Below, in pieces: positions 52,744 through 62,513 of a stretch of 64,000 nucleotides of DNA. Each line of letters starts with the position of its first letter. The first letter of the stretch is position 1. The stretch spans positions 1 through 64,000 of the forward strand of contig ONJQ01000003.1 of the NCBI GenBank assembly GCA_900318175.1. The letters run 5' to 3'. Source of the DNA: an uncultured Bacteroidales bacterium. GTDB lineage: Bacteria; Bacteroidota; Bacteroidia; Bacteroidales; P3. The position numbers were made by a program, and so were the translations under genes. The notes beneath the pieces are model-generated. The model had not been told where the DNA came from, ran no database searches, and saw nothing but the letters and a program-made list of their open reading frames with translations.

Positions 52744-55526
52744 AAAACCATCGCCTTGCCATACTCCTGACACTCCTTATGCTGCTGTGCCACACCATGC
52801 TTGCCCAGAAAACACTCGGTGTGCCCAATATCGCCACCCGTGAGGGTTCTCCCCTCCAGCCCTTTGTCCGCTGGTGGTGGAACGGCAACAAGGTGGACAC
52901 CCTCGAACTGAAGCGCGAACTGCTCCTGCTGCACGATGCAGGCATAGGCGGCGTGGAAATCAACCCCATCGAGTTCCCCTCCAAGCGGTGCGACAGCCTC
53001 GGCATCCCCTCCCTCGTCTGGCTGGGCGACGAGTGGATTGAGGCTTTGGGTTCCACCCTCCGCGAAGCCAAGAGGCTGGGCATGCAGTGCGACCTCCTTG
53101 TCGGCTCCGGCTGGCCGTTCGGCATGGAGACCCTCCCCATGGAATACCGTGCACAGGAGATGCTCGTCTACGCAACTCACATAGACCTCGCCGATGGGAA
53201 ACCGTTCACCATCACCCGGCAGCAGATATTCGACGCCGTCGACCCCAAAGTGACCGAACCCAACCCAGACCGGCAGTTCGAACTGGTAGACCTATTCATC
53301 GTGCCCGACACAGTGAAGGATATCGAACAACGCTATACCATCCCTGTCGACAAGTCGGACGACTCACAACAGATATCTATATCATCCTATCTACCAGTCA
53401 CAACCTCCAAAGCATGGCTCTACGCCCTAGTACGCTGCTCTTCATTCGCCAGCGTCATCAACGGTGCCCCCGGAGCCTCAGGGCCCATCCTCGACCACAT
53501 GAACCGCGAGGCGGTGCTCCACTACCTCAACCACATGTCCTCGGCCCTCCAACGCCGCCTCGGCCCCATGAAGAACTGGCTACGCGCCTATTTTGTCGAC
53601 AGCATGGAGCTGGAAGGCAGCAACTGGACCGACGACTTTGCCGAGGAGTTTCGCCGCCGCAACGGCTACGACATCATGCCGTGGCTGCCCTTTGTCCTCT
53701 TCCCCACAGGACGGCTGGGCGAGGTGACCAGCTACGACTACGGTGCACACAAATCGCCCGAAATGGAGCGGAAGATTCAAATGGCCCGGCTCCACTTCGA
53801 GCGCACAAAAGCCCAACTTCTCCACGAGCGGTTCACCACCGTCTTCGCCGACTGGTGCAAGGGACAAGGAGTGAAGTCACGCGGACAGGCCTACGGTCGG
53901 GGATTCTTCCCCCTCCTCAGCTCCACCGCCTACGACATCCCAGAGGGCGAAAGCTGGACCACCAACTACCTTCGCCACCGTATCGGCGAGGAGATGCCCG
54001 ACAGCGACTACCGCCGTGGCCGCGCCTACACCATGATCAACAAGTATGTCAGCTCCGCCGCCCATCACAGTGGCCGCCGTCTCGTCAGTGCTGAAGAGAT
54101 GACCAACACCTACCGCCTGTTCGAGACCACCCTCGAACTGCTCAAACTGGGCAGCGACATGAGTGCCTTCAGCGGCATCACCCATTCCGTATGGCACGGC
54201 TTCAACTACTCGCCTCCGCAGGCGGGCTTCCCCGGCTGGGTGCAATACGGCAGCTACCTCAACGGGCAGAACACCTGGTGGCCCTACTTCCACCTGCTCA
54301 ATGAATACCGCAGCCGCATGAGTGCCATACTCCAGAATGCCGACATGCAGACCCCCATCGCCATCCTCGCCCCGACAGAGCAGATGTGGGGCAAATACGG
54401 TGTGCAGACAGAACCCTTCCCCCAGTACCCCAAGGGTAGCGGATACGACATCACACCCCTCCTGTGGGAGGCCGTACACAAAAACGGCTCGGGTGCCGAC
54501 ATCGTCAGAGCCGACTGGCTGCTGGACACAACGGCCGAAGGAGCATTGCGCTACAAGGCCGTATTCCTGCCCCGTATAAACTATCTCGAAGGCGGAGACA
54601 TCCGCTGGCTGCTCTCCTATGCCGATCGTGGCGGACGAATCTTCTGCATCGGTGAAAGCGTTCTGGTCGATGAACCCTTCATCTCCCTGCCCGAACCGGA
54701 CAGCAACCACTATTTAGAGTGGTACACCAACGTGCAGCGACGCTACAACCTCCCCCACTCCGTAACCATAACTGAGCCCGACCGCTACCTGCTGCAAAAC
54801 CACTACCGCAACGACCGAGGCGACGACATCTTCCTCTTCGTCAACGCCCGGCTCCGCGGCTCCGTCAGCTCCAGCATCACCTTCCCCAAAGAAATCTATC
54901 ATGGCCGCACCGCCTGGGTCTACAATGCCGCCAACGGCAGCCGTCAACGGCTCCAACTGGAAAAAGGTTCTGCCTGGCTCTACCTCCCGCCAGCCGAGAG
55001 TCTCTTCATCCTTTTCGACAACACCGACACCTCCGAAGCCATTGTGTGGCACCCCGCCTATCATGAGGGACAACACTATTTCCCCCTCCACACCCAGTGG
55101 CACCTCACACTCCATCACACCGTCGAGGGCTGGACCCGCGACACCGTCATGACGCAACTCTGCGACCTCCGCCAAACACAATTCAAAGACTTCTCAGGCA
55201 CCATCACCTACACTACCGACCTGCCCCTCGACAGCATCGGGGCCGACCCGATTTTCGACCTCGGGCAAGTGTACGACATCTGCGAACTGATAGTCAACGG
55301 AACCTCCTGCGGTGTGAAATGGTACGGCGAACGAATCTACGACAATGTCGCACCTCTGCTGCACCCCGGCATCAACACCCTGCAGATAAAAGTCACCACC
55401 ACCCTGAGCAACTACGTCCACACCCTGAGCGACGACAAGGTTGTCCACCACTTCGTCCTCAAGCGGAATGTCCCCACAACCCCAGCCGGACTGGTGGGTA
55501 TCGACGGTCACATAGCCGTCTTCTGA
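52740..55526 (+). CDS. Secreted GH106-like alpha-L-rhamnosidase
   Basis: The 928-residue protein has a signal peptide (residues 1-22, ending MLAQK). The start of the catalytic part, FVRWWWNGNKVDTLELKREL, and GVEINPIEF and DLLVGSGWPFG follow the GH106 pattern. Further signatures include YFVDSMELEGSNWTDDFAEEF with acidic residues, QAYGRGFFPLL, AEEMTNTYRLFETTLE and GFPGWVQYGSYLNGQN. Family members cut alpha-L-rhamnose from plant glycans such as rhamnogalacturonan. The C-terminal part is beta-sandwich. It is coupled to the flippase, an unusual partner for a hydrolase. Confidence 0.88.
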   Translation: MKNHRLAILLTLLMLLCHTMLAQKTLGVPNIATREGSPLQPFVRWWWNGNKVDTLELKRELLLLHDAGIGGVEINPIEFPSKRCDSLGIPSLVWLGDEWIEALGSTLREAKRLGMQCDLLVGSGWPFGMETLPMEYRAQEMLVYATHIDLADGKPFTITRQQIFDAVDPKVTEPNPDRQFELVDLFIVPDTVKDIEQRYTIPVDKSDDSQQISISSYLPVTTSKAWLYALVRCSSFASVINGAPGASGPILDHMNREAVLHYLNHMSSALQRRLGPMKNWLRAYFVDSMELEGSNWTDDFAEEFRRRNGYDIMPWLPFVLFPTGRLGEVTSYDYGAHKSPEMERKIQMARLHFERTKAQLLHERFTTVFADWCKGQGVKSRGQAYGRGFFPLLSSTAYDIPEGESWTTNYLRHRIGEEMPDSDYRRGRAYTMINKYVSSAAHHSGRRLVSAEEMTNTYRLFETTLELLKLGSDMSAFSGITHSVWHGFNYSPPQAGFPGWVQYGSYLNGQNTWWPYFHLLNEYRSRMSAILQNADMQTPIAILAPTEQMWGKYGVQTEPFPQYPKGSGYDITPLLWEAVHKNGSGADIVRADWLLDTTAEGALRYKAVFLPRINYLEGGDIRWLLSYADRGGRIFCIGESVLVDEPFISLPEPDSNHYLEWYTNVQRRYNLPHSVTITEPDRYLLQNHYRNDRGDDIFLFVNARLRGSVSSSITFPKEIYHGRTAWVYNAANGSRQRLQLEKGSAWLYLPPAESLFILFDNTDTSEAIVWHPAYHEGQHYFPLHTQWHLTLHHTVEGWTRDTVMTQLCDLRQTQFKDFSGTITYTTDLPLDSIGADPIFDLGQVYDICELIVNGTSCGVKWYGERIYDNVAPLLHPGINTLQIKVTTTLSNYVHTLSDDKVVHHFVLKRNVPTTPAGLVGIDGHIAVF

Positions 55527-55574
55527 CATCATAGAACAAGTCCAACCCCCCTCTCTCCTATCCTCAGCTCCACT

Positions 55575-55624
55575 AGTTCTCTAACATTTGTTCCTCATTT
55601 GTTCCTCTCTGAAAGGAATAAGTG
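55575..55624. repeat. Dispersed 32-nt repeat with hairpin, copy B
   Basis: This copy matches copy A at 29323 in 31 of 32 bases. CATTTGTTCC (55596-55605) can pair with GGAATAAGTG (55615-55624) through two G-U pairs, although the right arm differs from that of copy A. It lies between the convergent GH106 and glycosyltransferase genes. Confidence 0.65.
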
Positions 55625-55680
55625 ACAACTGATAGAGCAACAAAAGAGGGCTAAAGATACAACCAAGAGCCTACCAACAG

Positions 55681-56742
55681 CTATCTTTTGCGTTTCTTGT
55701 GGAAATCCCTTAAACAGCGGACAGCATAAAACAACAAAGGCCTGTTCGAATAAAAAGCACTGTCCATCAGCTTGGCGAAAATGCTCTTGGGACTGTCGGC
55801 AAGGGGAATACGGCAATGGGCGGCACACTCCCTCACCTCGGGCAGCGCAAGCGTCCGAGCAATATAGCGGATATGCTCCGCAGCGTTCATGCCGGAAGAG
55901 GCGTAGTATTGGGGTTTCATCAACCCACAACTCGCGGCGACAAGCAACTGCTCACGGTAAATCTTCATCAACCCGGGGCAGTCGCCAACCCAAGTGCGGT
56001 ACAGCTCCATCCGCTTGCGGAACAGCCTGACGGTGTTATCCAAACCATCCCGGCGGAAAGCGGTCGTGGCGTTCCCCTTGGGGTAAATGATATAATGGTA
56101 AAACACATCCGGCAGCGAGCAAGTCCTCCCGACATGCTTGAAAAGCCCAAGAAGGAAAATCTCGTCCTCGTGCATCGAGACGTGCTCGAACCGGTTGCCG
56201 CCCTCAAACAGCGGACGCAGGAAAGAGCACCGGAAAAATTTTGTGGGAAGATAGCCACAGCCGTAATCCATCCCTGCCAAAACATTGCAATAGTAATCCC
56301 GAAACTCGTCATTCGTCTGGACCGCATGGCGACTCATGCGCACCTGGTCCTTTAGGTTTAACTGTTGGTTCACCACCTCGAAGCCAAAGAAAATCATATC
56401 ATAACCGCCCTCCTCCATGGCTTCCACATTCCGTTCAAGCAATTCGGGTTCAATCTGGTCATCAATATCGAAAAAGTAGAGGTAATCCCCCTTGGCATTC
56501 TCCACCAAGGCATTTCGCATGGCCCCCACGCCCTGGTGCTGATAGTGGAGGACGCGGACGCGGCCATCCTTCGCAGCAATCTCGTCACAAAAAGATGGTG
56601 TTGCATCCGTAGATCCATCGTCCGCCAGCAAGATTTCGAAGTTTTGATAGGTCTGACTCCACAAAGAATCCAGTCCAGAAGGTAAAAAACGCTCCGCATT
56701 ATAGACCGGAATAGCTACGGTGACCAAAGGATTGTTGTTCAT
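55681..56742 (-). CDS. Family 2 glycosyltransferase
   Basis: The 353-residue protein has the GT-A fold: PLVTVAIPVYNAERFLPSGL at the start, FEILLADDGSTDATP with the nucleotide-binding DDGST, and GDYLYFFDIDDQIEPE with the DxD motif. A C-terminal part contains HEDEIFLLGLFKHVG. It adds a sugar to a surface glycan. I use ATG 56742 (MNNNPLV); the longer frame adds a non-conserved stretch. It stands alone on the minus strand. Confidence 0.92.
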   Translation of the reverse strand: MNNNPLVTVAIPVYNAERFLPSGLDSLWSQTYQNFEILLADDGSTDATPSFCDEIAAKDGRVRVLHYQHQGVGAMRNALVENAKGDYLYFFDIDDQIEPELLERNVEAMEEGGYDMIFFGFEVVNQQLNLKDQVRMSRHAVQTNDEFRDYYCNVLAGMDYGCGYLPTKFFRCSFLRPLFEGGNRFEHVSMHEDEIFLLGLFKHVGRTCSLPDVFYHYIIYPKGNATTAFRRDGLDNTVRLFRKRMELYRTWVGDCPGLMKIYREQLLVAASCGLMKPQYYASSGMNAAEHIRYIARTLALPEVRECAAHCRIPLADSPKSIFAKLMDSAFYSNRPLLFYAVRCLRDFHKKRKR

Positions 56743-56841
56743 AGTCTGATTGTTACTCTTTACTTTTATTTTCAAATAGTTTCCCTCACATGAAATTGCA
56801 CAACACTGAAACCACACAGGATGTTGCCCACAAAGATGGGG

Positions 56842-57654
56842 TTATACACCTGACCTACCCCAGCCGAGTTTTTGGTGGATGGCACTGAAGAAGCTTTGAT
56901 TGCCAAGACGGACAAGACGGATGGAGAAACGCTCGCGCGAGAGGGTGACTTCGGCACCATGTGGGAGGGGCTGTCGGCGCGAGTCCATGCCAAGACTGAA
57001 TTGTTGGGGTTGAGGATGGGTGACAAGGCGGAGGGTGGCAGAGTCCGGCACGATGATGGGGCGCAGGGTGAGATTGTGGACACCGATGGGTGTGATGACG
57101 AGACAGCCACTATCGGGGGTAAGGATGGGGCCTCCGCAACTAAGGGAGTAAGCCGTGGAACCCGTTGGGGTGGCGACAATGATGCCGTCGCCGGCGTAAG
57201 TAGCGACAAAGTCGTCAGAGACGTAGAGGTCGGTGCTGAGGAGGGGCTCTTCGACAAAGCGGTGAAGGCTGACCTCGTTGAGGGCGAAGGTAGAGAGCTC
57301 TCCGCCTTCATATCGAGCCACAACGTGGAGAAGTGTGCGAGGTTCAAGGGTGTAGCGCCCGGCCATAAGATCGGAGACGAGACTGTCGATGTTGTCGCGC
57401 CCGGCAGTGGTGAGGAAACCAAGATGGCCAAAGTTCACGCCAAGAACGGGTATGTCACGGTCCGCAATGAGGTGGACGGAGCTGAGGAGGGTCCCGTCAC
57501 CACCGATGGAGAGAAGGAAGTCCAGCGGGCAGTCGGGAAGACTGTGGTGGACGAGGTGGGTTTGTACCCCATGGTTGTTCAACAGGGCGATGAGCCGCTG
57601 GAGTTGTGGGCGGTATTCATCGTCGATGTGGCGTAGGTAGAGTGCTATATTCAT
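56842..57654 (-). CDS. nadK: NAD kinase
   Basis: NadK phosphorylates NAD to NADP. The 270-residue protein has the family marks LLSIGGDGTLLSSVHL (GGDGT with catalytic Asp), VNFGHLGFLT, FALNEVSLHR and IVATPTGSTAYSLSCGGP. Length is normal. It lies on the minus strand upstream of a glycosyltransferase and 25 bases downstream of a T9SS-type surface protein. Confidence 0.96.
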   Translation of the reverse strand: MNIALYLRHIDDEYRPQLQRLIALLNNHGVQTHLVHHSLPDCPLDFLLSIGGDGTLLSSVHLIADRDIPVLGVNFGHLGFLTTAGRDNIDSLVSDLMAGRYTLEPRTLLHVVARYEGGELSTFALNEVSLHRFVEEPLLSTDLYVSDDFVATYAGDGIIVATPTGSTAYSLSCGGPILTPDSGCLVITPIGVHNLTLRPIIVPDSATLRLVTHPQPQQFSLGMDSRRQPLPHGAEVTLSRERFSIRLVRLGNQSFFSAIHQKLGWGRSGV

Positions 57655-57678
57655 CAGGGCTATTGATTTGCGAGGTTT

Positions 57679-59277
57679 TCAATGCAGGAGGGTTACTGTG
57701 CCGGTGTAAGTTTTACGGGTGCCGTCAGTGTGGAGGCAGGTGATGCGGTAGACGTATACTCCTTGCGGAAGGGGTTTGTTGAGAGTGCTGGTCCCGTCCC
57801 AGCAGTCGCCAAGGTTGTGAGTACTGAAAAGGCGCTGCCCTTGGCGGGAATAGATTTCGAAGGTGTAGTTCTGGGCTGTGGGGGCAACGAGGGAGGGACA
57901 GAGTTTGCCCAGTTGGGGGTCACCGGCTTTGATGATGTTGGGTATCCAGGCAGCGGGTTCTTGTTTGGGAGGGAGTGTAACGACGGCGGTGTCAGAGAGG
58001 ATGAAGCGTTGGGCACAGCGGTCAGGCACTTCGAGCCGATAGGCAAAAGCCGGGGCATTGCGGTTGAAGTCACAGTCGGTAAAGTGGAATGTCTGCTGTG
58101 GATTGGGCTCGACAGAAGGATAGATAGTGGCAATGGGTTGGAAGACATCCCAGCGGTAGGACCCATCGGAGAATGAGTTATGGGCGAGGGCGCGCACGAG
58201 GCGGCAGCTGTCGACAGGGTAAAGAGGGTCGACTTGCAGGGTGAGCATTATGGCGGAAAGGGTGTCGACATAATGGGCACTGAGAATGGAGGCATATTGG
58301 GGAGTGTCCGGTTGTGGGAAGGCGAAGGTGAGGATTGAGGAGAGGGCTGTGAGACTGTCGGCAGTGTTGTGGACAGAGAGGTATGCACGAATAAGGGAGG
58401 TGGAGAGGTCGGCGACAAGGGTGTCGAACTGGAAGGGTCCTTGGACTCCCGCGGTGTGATGATGCCACGGGGTGTTGTGGCCCAGCTGATAGTGGAGGAC
58501 GTAGCGGGCCACGCTGTCCGGCATGTTGATGTAGCGGTTCCAGGAGCAAGTTAGGCGGCGCGAGCAAGGGGGCGCGTTAAGGGTGAGGGCTGGATTGTGG
58601 AAGTAGGGCGTGAGAGGGCTTGCCTGCATGCAGCTATCGAAGGCAAGTATGCGGAAACTGTATTGACGGGCAGAGTCCAACAGGAGGGTATCGGCACAGA
58701 GGTAGGTAGTGTTGAGGCGGCCCCACACGGTATCAAGATCAAGGCAGGGAGTTCCCATGCAGATGTAGTAGCCCAGCACGTCGGTATCCGGAGAGGGATA
58801 CCAGCTGAGACGGAGTTGCCCCAAGAGGGTGTCGACACTGCAAAGACGTAGGTGGGGAGGGAAAGTGGGTATGTTGTCCTGAAAAAAGAGCCCCACCGTG
58901 TCGGAGAGAAGGAGGGTGTCCGAAGGGCTACCTTCAGCGGTGTCGACACAGCGAGCAGTGAGAAGGTAGCTGACGGTGTCGGCACAGATGACGCGACGCA
59001 GAGTGTCGAAGTAGGTTGTGGCAGTGAGGGTGGCAATGGGACGAAAGCTGTCCTGATTGGGATAGCGGCGGAGCAGCTGGTAGTGGCGGACGTGGGGGAC
59101 GGAATCCCACGTCAGACGTCCCACATGATGGCTGACCACAGCGGAAGAGGTAAAATGTAGAACTGTAGAGGGCTGCTGAGCAACTGCAGAGGTGGGGAGC
59201 ACGACAAGCAACAGCCACAGGGCGCAGAGAGCACTGCGGAGGTGGGAGTGGGCTGTGTGTGCCTGGCCTTGGTTCAT
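57679..59277 (-). CDS. T9SS type B (gliding-motility-type C-terminal domain) surface protein
   Basis: The 532-residue protein has a signal peptide (ending SAVAQQ) and several beta-sandwich (FN3-like) domains. Its C-terminal ~90 residues match the gliding-motility-associated/CHU_C sorting domain: WIPNIIKAGDPQLGKLCPS, FEIYSRQGQRLF, CWDGTSTLNKPLPQGVYVYRI and a short GTVTLLH end. This directs it through the type IX system to the surface. No enzyme motif is seen; adhesion or scaffolding is the likely role. Confidence 0.88.
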   Translation of the reverse strand: MNQGQAHTAHSHLRSALCALWLLLVVLPTSAVAQQPSTVLHFTSSAVVSHHVGRLTWDSVPHVRHYQLLRRYPNQDSFRPIATLTATTYFDTLRRVICADTVSYLLTARCVDTAEGSPSDTLLLSDTVGLFFQDNIPTFPPHLRLCSVDTLLGQLRLSWYPSPDTDVLGYYICMGTPCLDLDTVWGRLNTTYLCADTLLLDSARQYSFRILAFDSCMQASPLTPYFHNPALTLNAPPCSRRLTCSWNRYINMPDSVARYVLHYQLGHNTPWHHHTAGVQGPFQFDTLVADLSTSLIRAYLSVHNTADSLTALSSILTFAFPQPDTPQYASILSAHYVDTLSAIMLTLQVDPLYPVDSCRLVRALAHNSFSDGSYRWDVFQPIATIYPSVEPNPQQTFHFTDCDFNRNAPAFAYRLEVPDRCAQRFILSDTAVVTLPPKQEPAAWIPNIIKAGDPQLGKLCPSLVAPTAQNYTFEIYSRQGQRLFSTHNLGDCWDGTSTLNKPLPQGVYVYRITCLHTDGTRKTYTGTVTLLH

Positions 59278-59303
59278 GAAGAGTGGTATATTCGGAATTG
59301 CTA

Positions 59304-61109
59304 TCAGTTGAGGAGGGTTGAGTTTTTGACAAGCTGGCTGTAGCGACCACCCAGTTGGAGGAGCTCCTGGTGGGTGCCCCGCTCCACAATACGGCCACCC
59401 TCAAGCACCACAATGAGCTGCGCAGCAGCCACGGTGGAGAGACGATGAGCTATGATAAGCGCCGTTCTGCCCACAAGAAGGTTCTGGAGCGACTGGCGGA
59501 CAAGGGCTTCGCTCTCGGTGTCGAGGGCACTGGTGGCTTCGTCAAGGATGAGCAGATCCGGCTGGAGGAGCACCGCACGGGCTATGCTGATGCGCTGGCG
59601 CTGGCCACCGCTGAGCAGAGCCCCGCTGTCGCCAATGGGCGTATCGTAGCCCTCGGGCAGCTGAACGATGAAGTCGTGGGCCCCCGCCACGCGCGCGGCC
59701 TCGACAACCTGCTGCTGCGAAGCGCTGGGCGTGCCGTAGGCAATGTTGTGGCGGACGGAAGCGTTGAAAAGGAACGTATGCTGGTCCACCACCCCGATGT
59801 GTTGTCGCAGGGTGGCCGTGCGGAAGGTGTGGGCAGGCTGGCCATCTATGAGAATCTCACCCGATGTGGGCCGATGGAAACGCATCAAGAGGTCGGCCAA
59901 TGTCGACTTGCCCGAGCCCGAACTGCCCACAAGCGCAACCGTGGCCCCCCGGGGAATGGTGAGGTTGATGTCTGAAAGGACCTCGCACTGGGGCGTGTAG
60001 GCAAAATGGATGTCGCGGAACTCTATTCCCTCTCTCAGGCCGGTGAAATCGCGAGCTCCAGGCTCGTCGGCCTGTTCCTCCGGCAGGGCCAGGAATTGGG
60101 CTATGCGCTCAGTGCACGCCCTGCCCTTCTTGATTTGCGAGACGGCCGTGGTCAGCTCCTTTGCCGGGGGAATCATCAGTACAAACATCATGATGTAGGA
60201 GACAAACAAGTCAGGTGTAATCCCCCTGTTGCCCCCTATCACCAGCGAAGAGCCAAAAAGAAGGATGCCTATCACCACGCAATTGCCCGCGAAGTCACTC
60301 ACCGGCGAGGCGAGGTCCACGCGGCGGAACACCCTTGTGCGCAAGCGTGCATGACCCTGCGAAGCCTGCTGGAACCTTCGGTTCGAAAAACCGATGGCTG
60401 TGTAAGCCTTAATCACCTTCAGCCCCACAATAGTCTCCTCCATCAAGGACATAAGGAAGGAATAGCGCTGTTGCAACACTGCGGATTCGCGCCTCAAGCG
60501 GTGGGAAATGCCGGATATAACCAGCGCAACCACGGGCAGCATGAGGAGGACAAAAAGGGTGAGTCTGACGCTGATATAGAAAAGCATGGCGAGGTAAAGG
60601 ACCAGACTGACAACGGCAGAAAGCAGCCCCTGCAGGGAGCCAAGGGTGCTCTGGTCATACTCCGTAATATCGCCCGCAAAACGCGCCAGCACGTCACCCC
60701 GGCGGTGAGTGCCGAAATAGGCAAGCGGAAGTGCAAGCACTTTGTTGAACATACGGCTGCGGAGGTCCCGCACAATGCGAGCACGGACAATGGAAATCTG
60801 CACCAGCGAGAGGTAGCCGAAAATATTCTTACAAGCATAAAGCCCCAGCAGCAATAACGAGAAATAGATGAGGGCATGCTTGGGACCAAAGGCAATGAGC
60901 CACTCGTAAAGCCCCTGCAAAGCATCGGAAAGCGGGCTGCTGCCCGTGGGAACAGCTGGTGCTGCCTCGCTGGTCGGGAACAATATTTTGACAAAATCCG
61001 CCACCGAAAGGGCTGTAGCCATCGTGAACACCACTGAAAGCACCACAAAAAACCCGTATGCCGCTACTCGGGCGGCATACGGACGGGCATGGTGCATGGT
61101 GAAGGACAT
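59304..61109 (-). CDS. MsbA-like ABC exporter (permease-ATPase)
   Basis: The 601-residue half-transporter joins six membrane helices (residues ~20-320) to an ATPase domain. The latter has Walker A GSSGSGKST, the Q loop, signature LLSGGQRQRISIARAV, Walker B LLILDEATSALD and an H-loop in IAHRLSTV. Size and layout fit MsbA-type lipid exporters, which flip lipid A-core across the inner membrane as a dimer. It lies 26 bases before the T9SS protein gene and 48 after purB. Confidence 0.92.
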   Translation of the reverse strand: MSFTMHHARPYAARVAAYGFFVVLSVVFTMATALSVADFVKILFPTSEAAPAVPTGSSPLSDALQGLYEWLIAFGPKHALIYFSLLLLGLYACKNIFGYLSLVQISIVRARIVRDLRSRMFNKVLALPLAYFGTHRRGDVLARFAGDITEYDQSTLGSLQGLLSAVVSLVLYLAMLFYISVRLTLFVLLMLPVVALVISGISHRLRRESAVLQQRYSFLMSLMEETIVGLKVIKAYTAIGFSNRRFQQASQGHARLRTRVFRRVDLASPVSDFAGNCVVIGILLFGSSLVIGGNRGITPDLFVSYIMMFVLMIPPAKELTTAVSQIKKGRACTERIAQFLALPEEQADEPGARDFTGLREGIEFRDIHFAYTPQCEVLSDINLTIPRGATVALVGSSGSGKSTLADLLMRFHRPTSGEILIDGQPAHTFRTATLRQHIGVVDQHTFLFNASVRHNIAYGTPSASQQQVVEAARVAGAHDFIVQLPEGYDTPIGDSGALLSGGQRQRISIARAVLLQPDLLILDEATSALDTESEALVRQSLQNLLVGRTALIIAHRLSTVAAAQLIVVLEGGRIVERGTHQELLQLGGRYSQLVKNSTLLN

Positions 61110-61157
61110 CTCTCTGAAAAAAATAGAATTACTGGCCGAGGTTTTCCCCAGCCTATT

Positions 61158-62510
61158 TTATATCTTGTATCCTACATAACTGTGTGGGGTTATATTGCGG
61201 ATGCGCTCCTTTACATCATTGTCCACCTCAAGTGTCTCGACAAAGTCCGCTATTGTCTGTGCAGTCACCTTCTGGTTAGTCCGTGTCAAGTTCTTCAACG
61301 TTTCATACGGATTGGGATAGCCCACAGAACGGAGTATGGTCTGGATGGCTTCAGCCACAACAGCCCAATTGTTCTCAAGGTCGTTATAGATAGCCTGCTC
61401 GTTGAGAAGCAGCTTGCCCAACCCCTTTTGCAATGAAGCCAAGGCTATCAGCGTATGCGCCACGGGAACTCCAATGTTGCGGCTGACGGTGGAGTCGGTG
61501 AGGTCACGTTGCAGACGGGAGACGGGGAGTTTGTGGCTGAGGTGTTCATAGATGGCATTGGCAAGCCCGAGGTTGCCTTCGGCGTTCTCGAAGTCGATGG
61601 GGTTGACTTTGTGGGGCATGGCGGATGAACCCACTTCGCCGGCCTTGATGGTCTGTTTGAAATAGTCCATGGAGATATAGGCCCACACGTCGCGGCAGAG
61701 GTCCATGAGGATGACGTTGATGCGCTTGCAGTTGTCGAAGTAGGCGGCCATGTTGTCGTAGTTCTCTATCTGGGTAGTGTACTGCTGGCGTTCCAACCCC
61801 AGCGCCCCGGCCACAAATCTATCGGCAAAGGCAAGCCAGTCGACATCGGGGTAGGCGGCGAGATGGGCATTGAAGTTGCCGGTGGCACCACCGAACTTGG
61901 CGGAGAAGGGAATTTGGGCAAAGTAGTCCATCTGCCTCCGCATGCGGTAGGCGAAGACCATGATTTCCTTGCCCACGGTGGTGGGGGAGGCGGGCTGTCC
62001 GTGGGTGTGGGCAAGCATGGGGATGTCCGCCCACTGCTGGGCACGCTGCTCCAGCGCGGCGAGGAGAGCCTCATAGCGTGGCATGAGCACCTGCTGGTGG
62101 CACTCCTTCAGCAACAGAGGAACGGAGGTGTTGTTAATGTCCTGCGAGGTGAGGCCGAAGTGGATAAACTCTTTGTAGGGCTGAAGTCCGAGGGCATCGA
62201 AACGGCGTTTGATGAAGTACTCCACGGCCTTCACGTCGTGGTTGGTGGTTTTTTCGATTTCCTTCACTTCGAGGGCTTCGGTGTCAGTGAGGTTGCGGTA
62301 GATGTCCCGCAGCTGTTCGGGGAGCTCGGGCCGTGCGGCAAGGAGGCTCTGGATGGGGAGCTGCGGCAGGGTGCCGAGGGCAATGAAATATTCTATTTCG
62401 ACGCGGAGGCGGTAGCGGATGAGGGCCCCTTCGGAGAAATAGGCAGCAAGGGGTTCGACTTTGTCACGGTAGCGCCCGTCGATGGGCGAGATGGCGTTGA
62501 GGCTGTTCAT
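61158..62510 (-). CDS. purB: Adenylosuccinate lyase
   Basis: PurB cleaves SAICAR and adenylosuccinate in purine synthesis. The 450-residue protein begins LNAISPIDGRYRDKVEPLAAYF. It has TSQDINNTS, MLAHTHGQPASPTTVGKE, and the signature GSSAMPHKVNPIDFENAEGN with the flexible catalytic loop. Length and order are as in the family. It follows a PHP-type phosphatase gene by three bases, so both are probably co-transcribed. Confidence 0.97.
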   Translation of the reverse strand: MNSLNAISPIDGRYRDKVEPLAAYFSEGALIRYRLRVEIEYFIALGTLPQLPIQSLLAARPELPEQLRDIYRNLTDTEALEVKEIEKTTNHDVKAVEYFIKRRFDALGLQPYKEFIHFGLTSQDINNTSVPLLLKECHQQVLMPRYEALLAALEQRAQQWADIPMLAHTHGQPASPTTVGKEIMVFAYRMRRQMDYFAQIPFSAKFGGATGNFNAHLAAYPDVDWLAFADRFVAGALGLERQQYTTQIENYDNMAAYFDNCKRINVILMDLCRDVWAYISMDYFKQTIKAGEVGSSAMPHKVNPIDFENAEGNLGLANAIYEHLSHKLPVSRLQRDLTDSTVSRNIGVPVAHTLIALASLQKGLGKLLLNEQAIYNDLENNWAVVAEAIQTILRSVGYPNPYETLKNLTRTNQKVTAQTIADFVETLEVDNDVKERIRNITPHSYVGYKI

Positions 62511-62513
62511 AGT

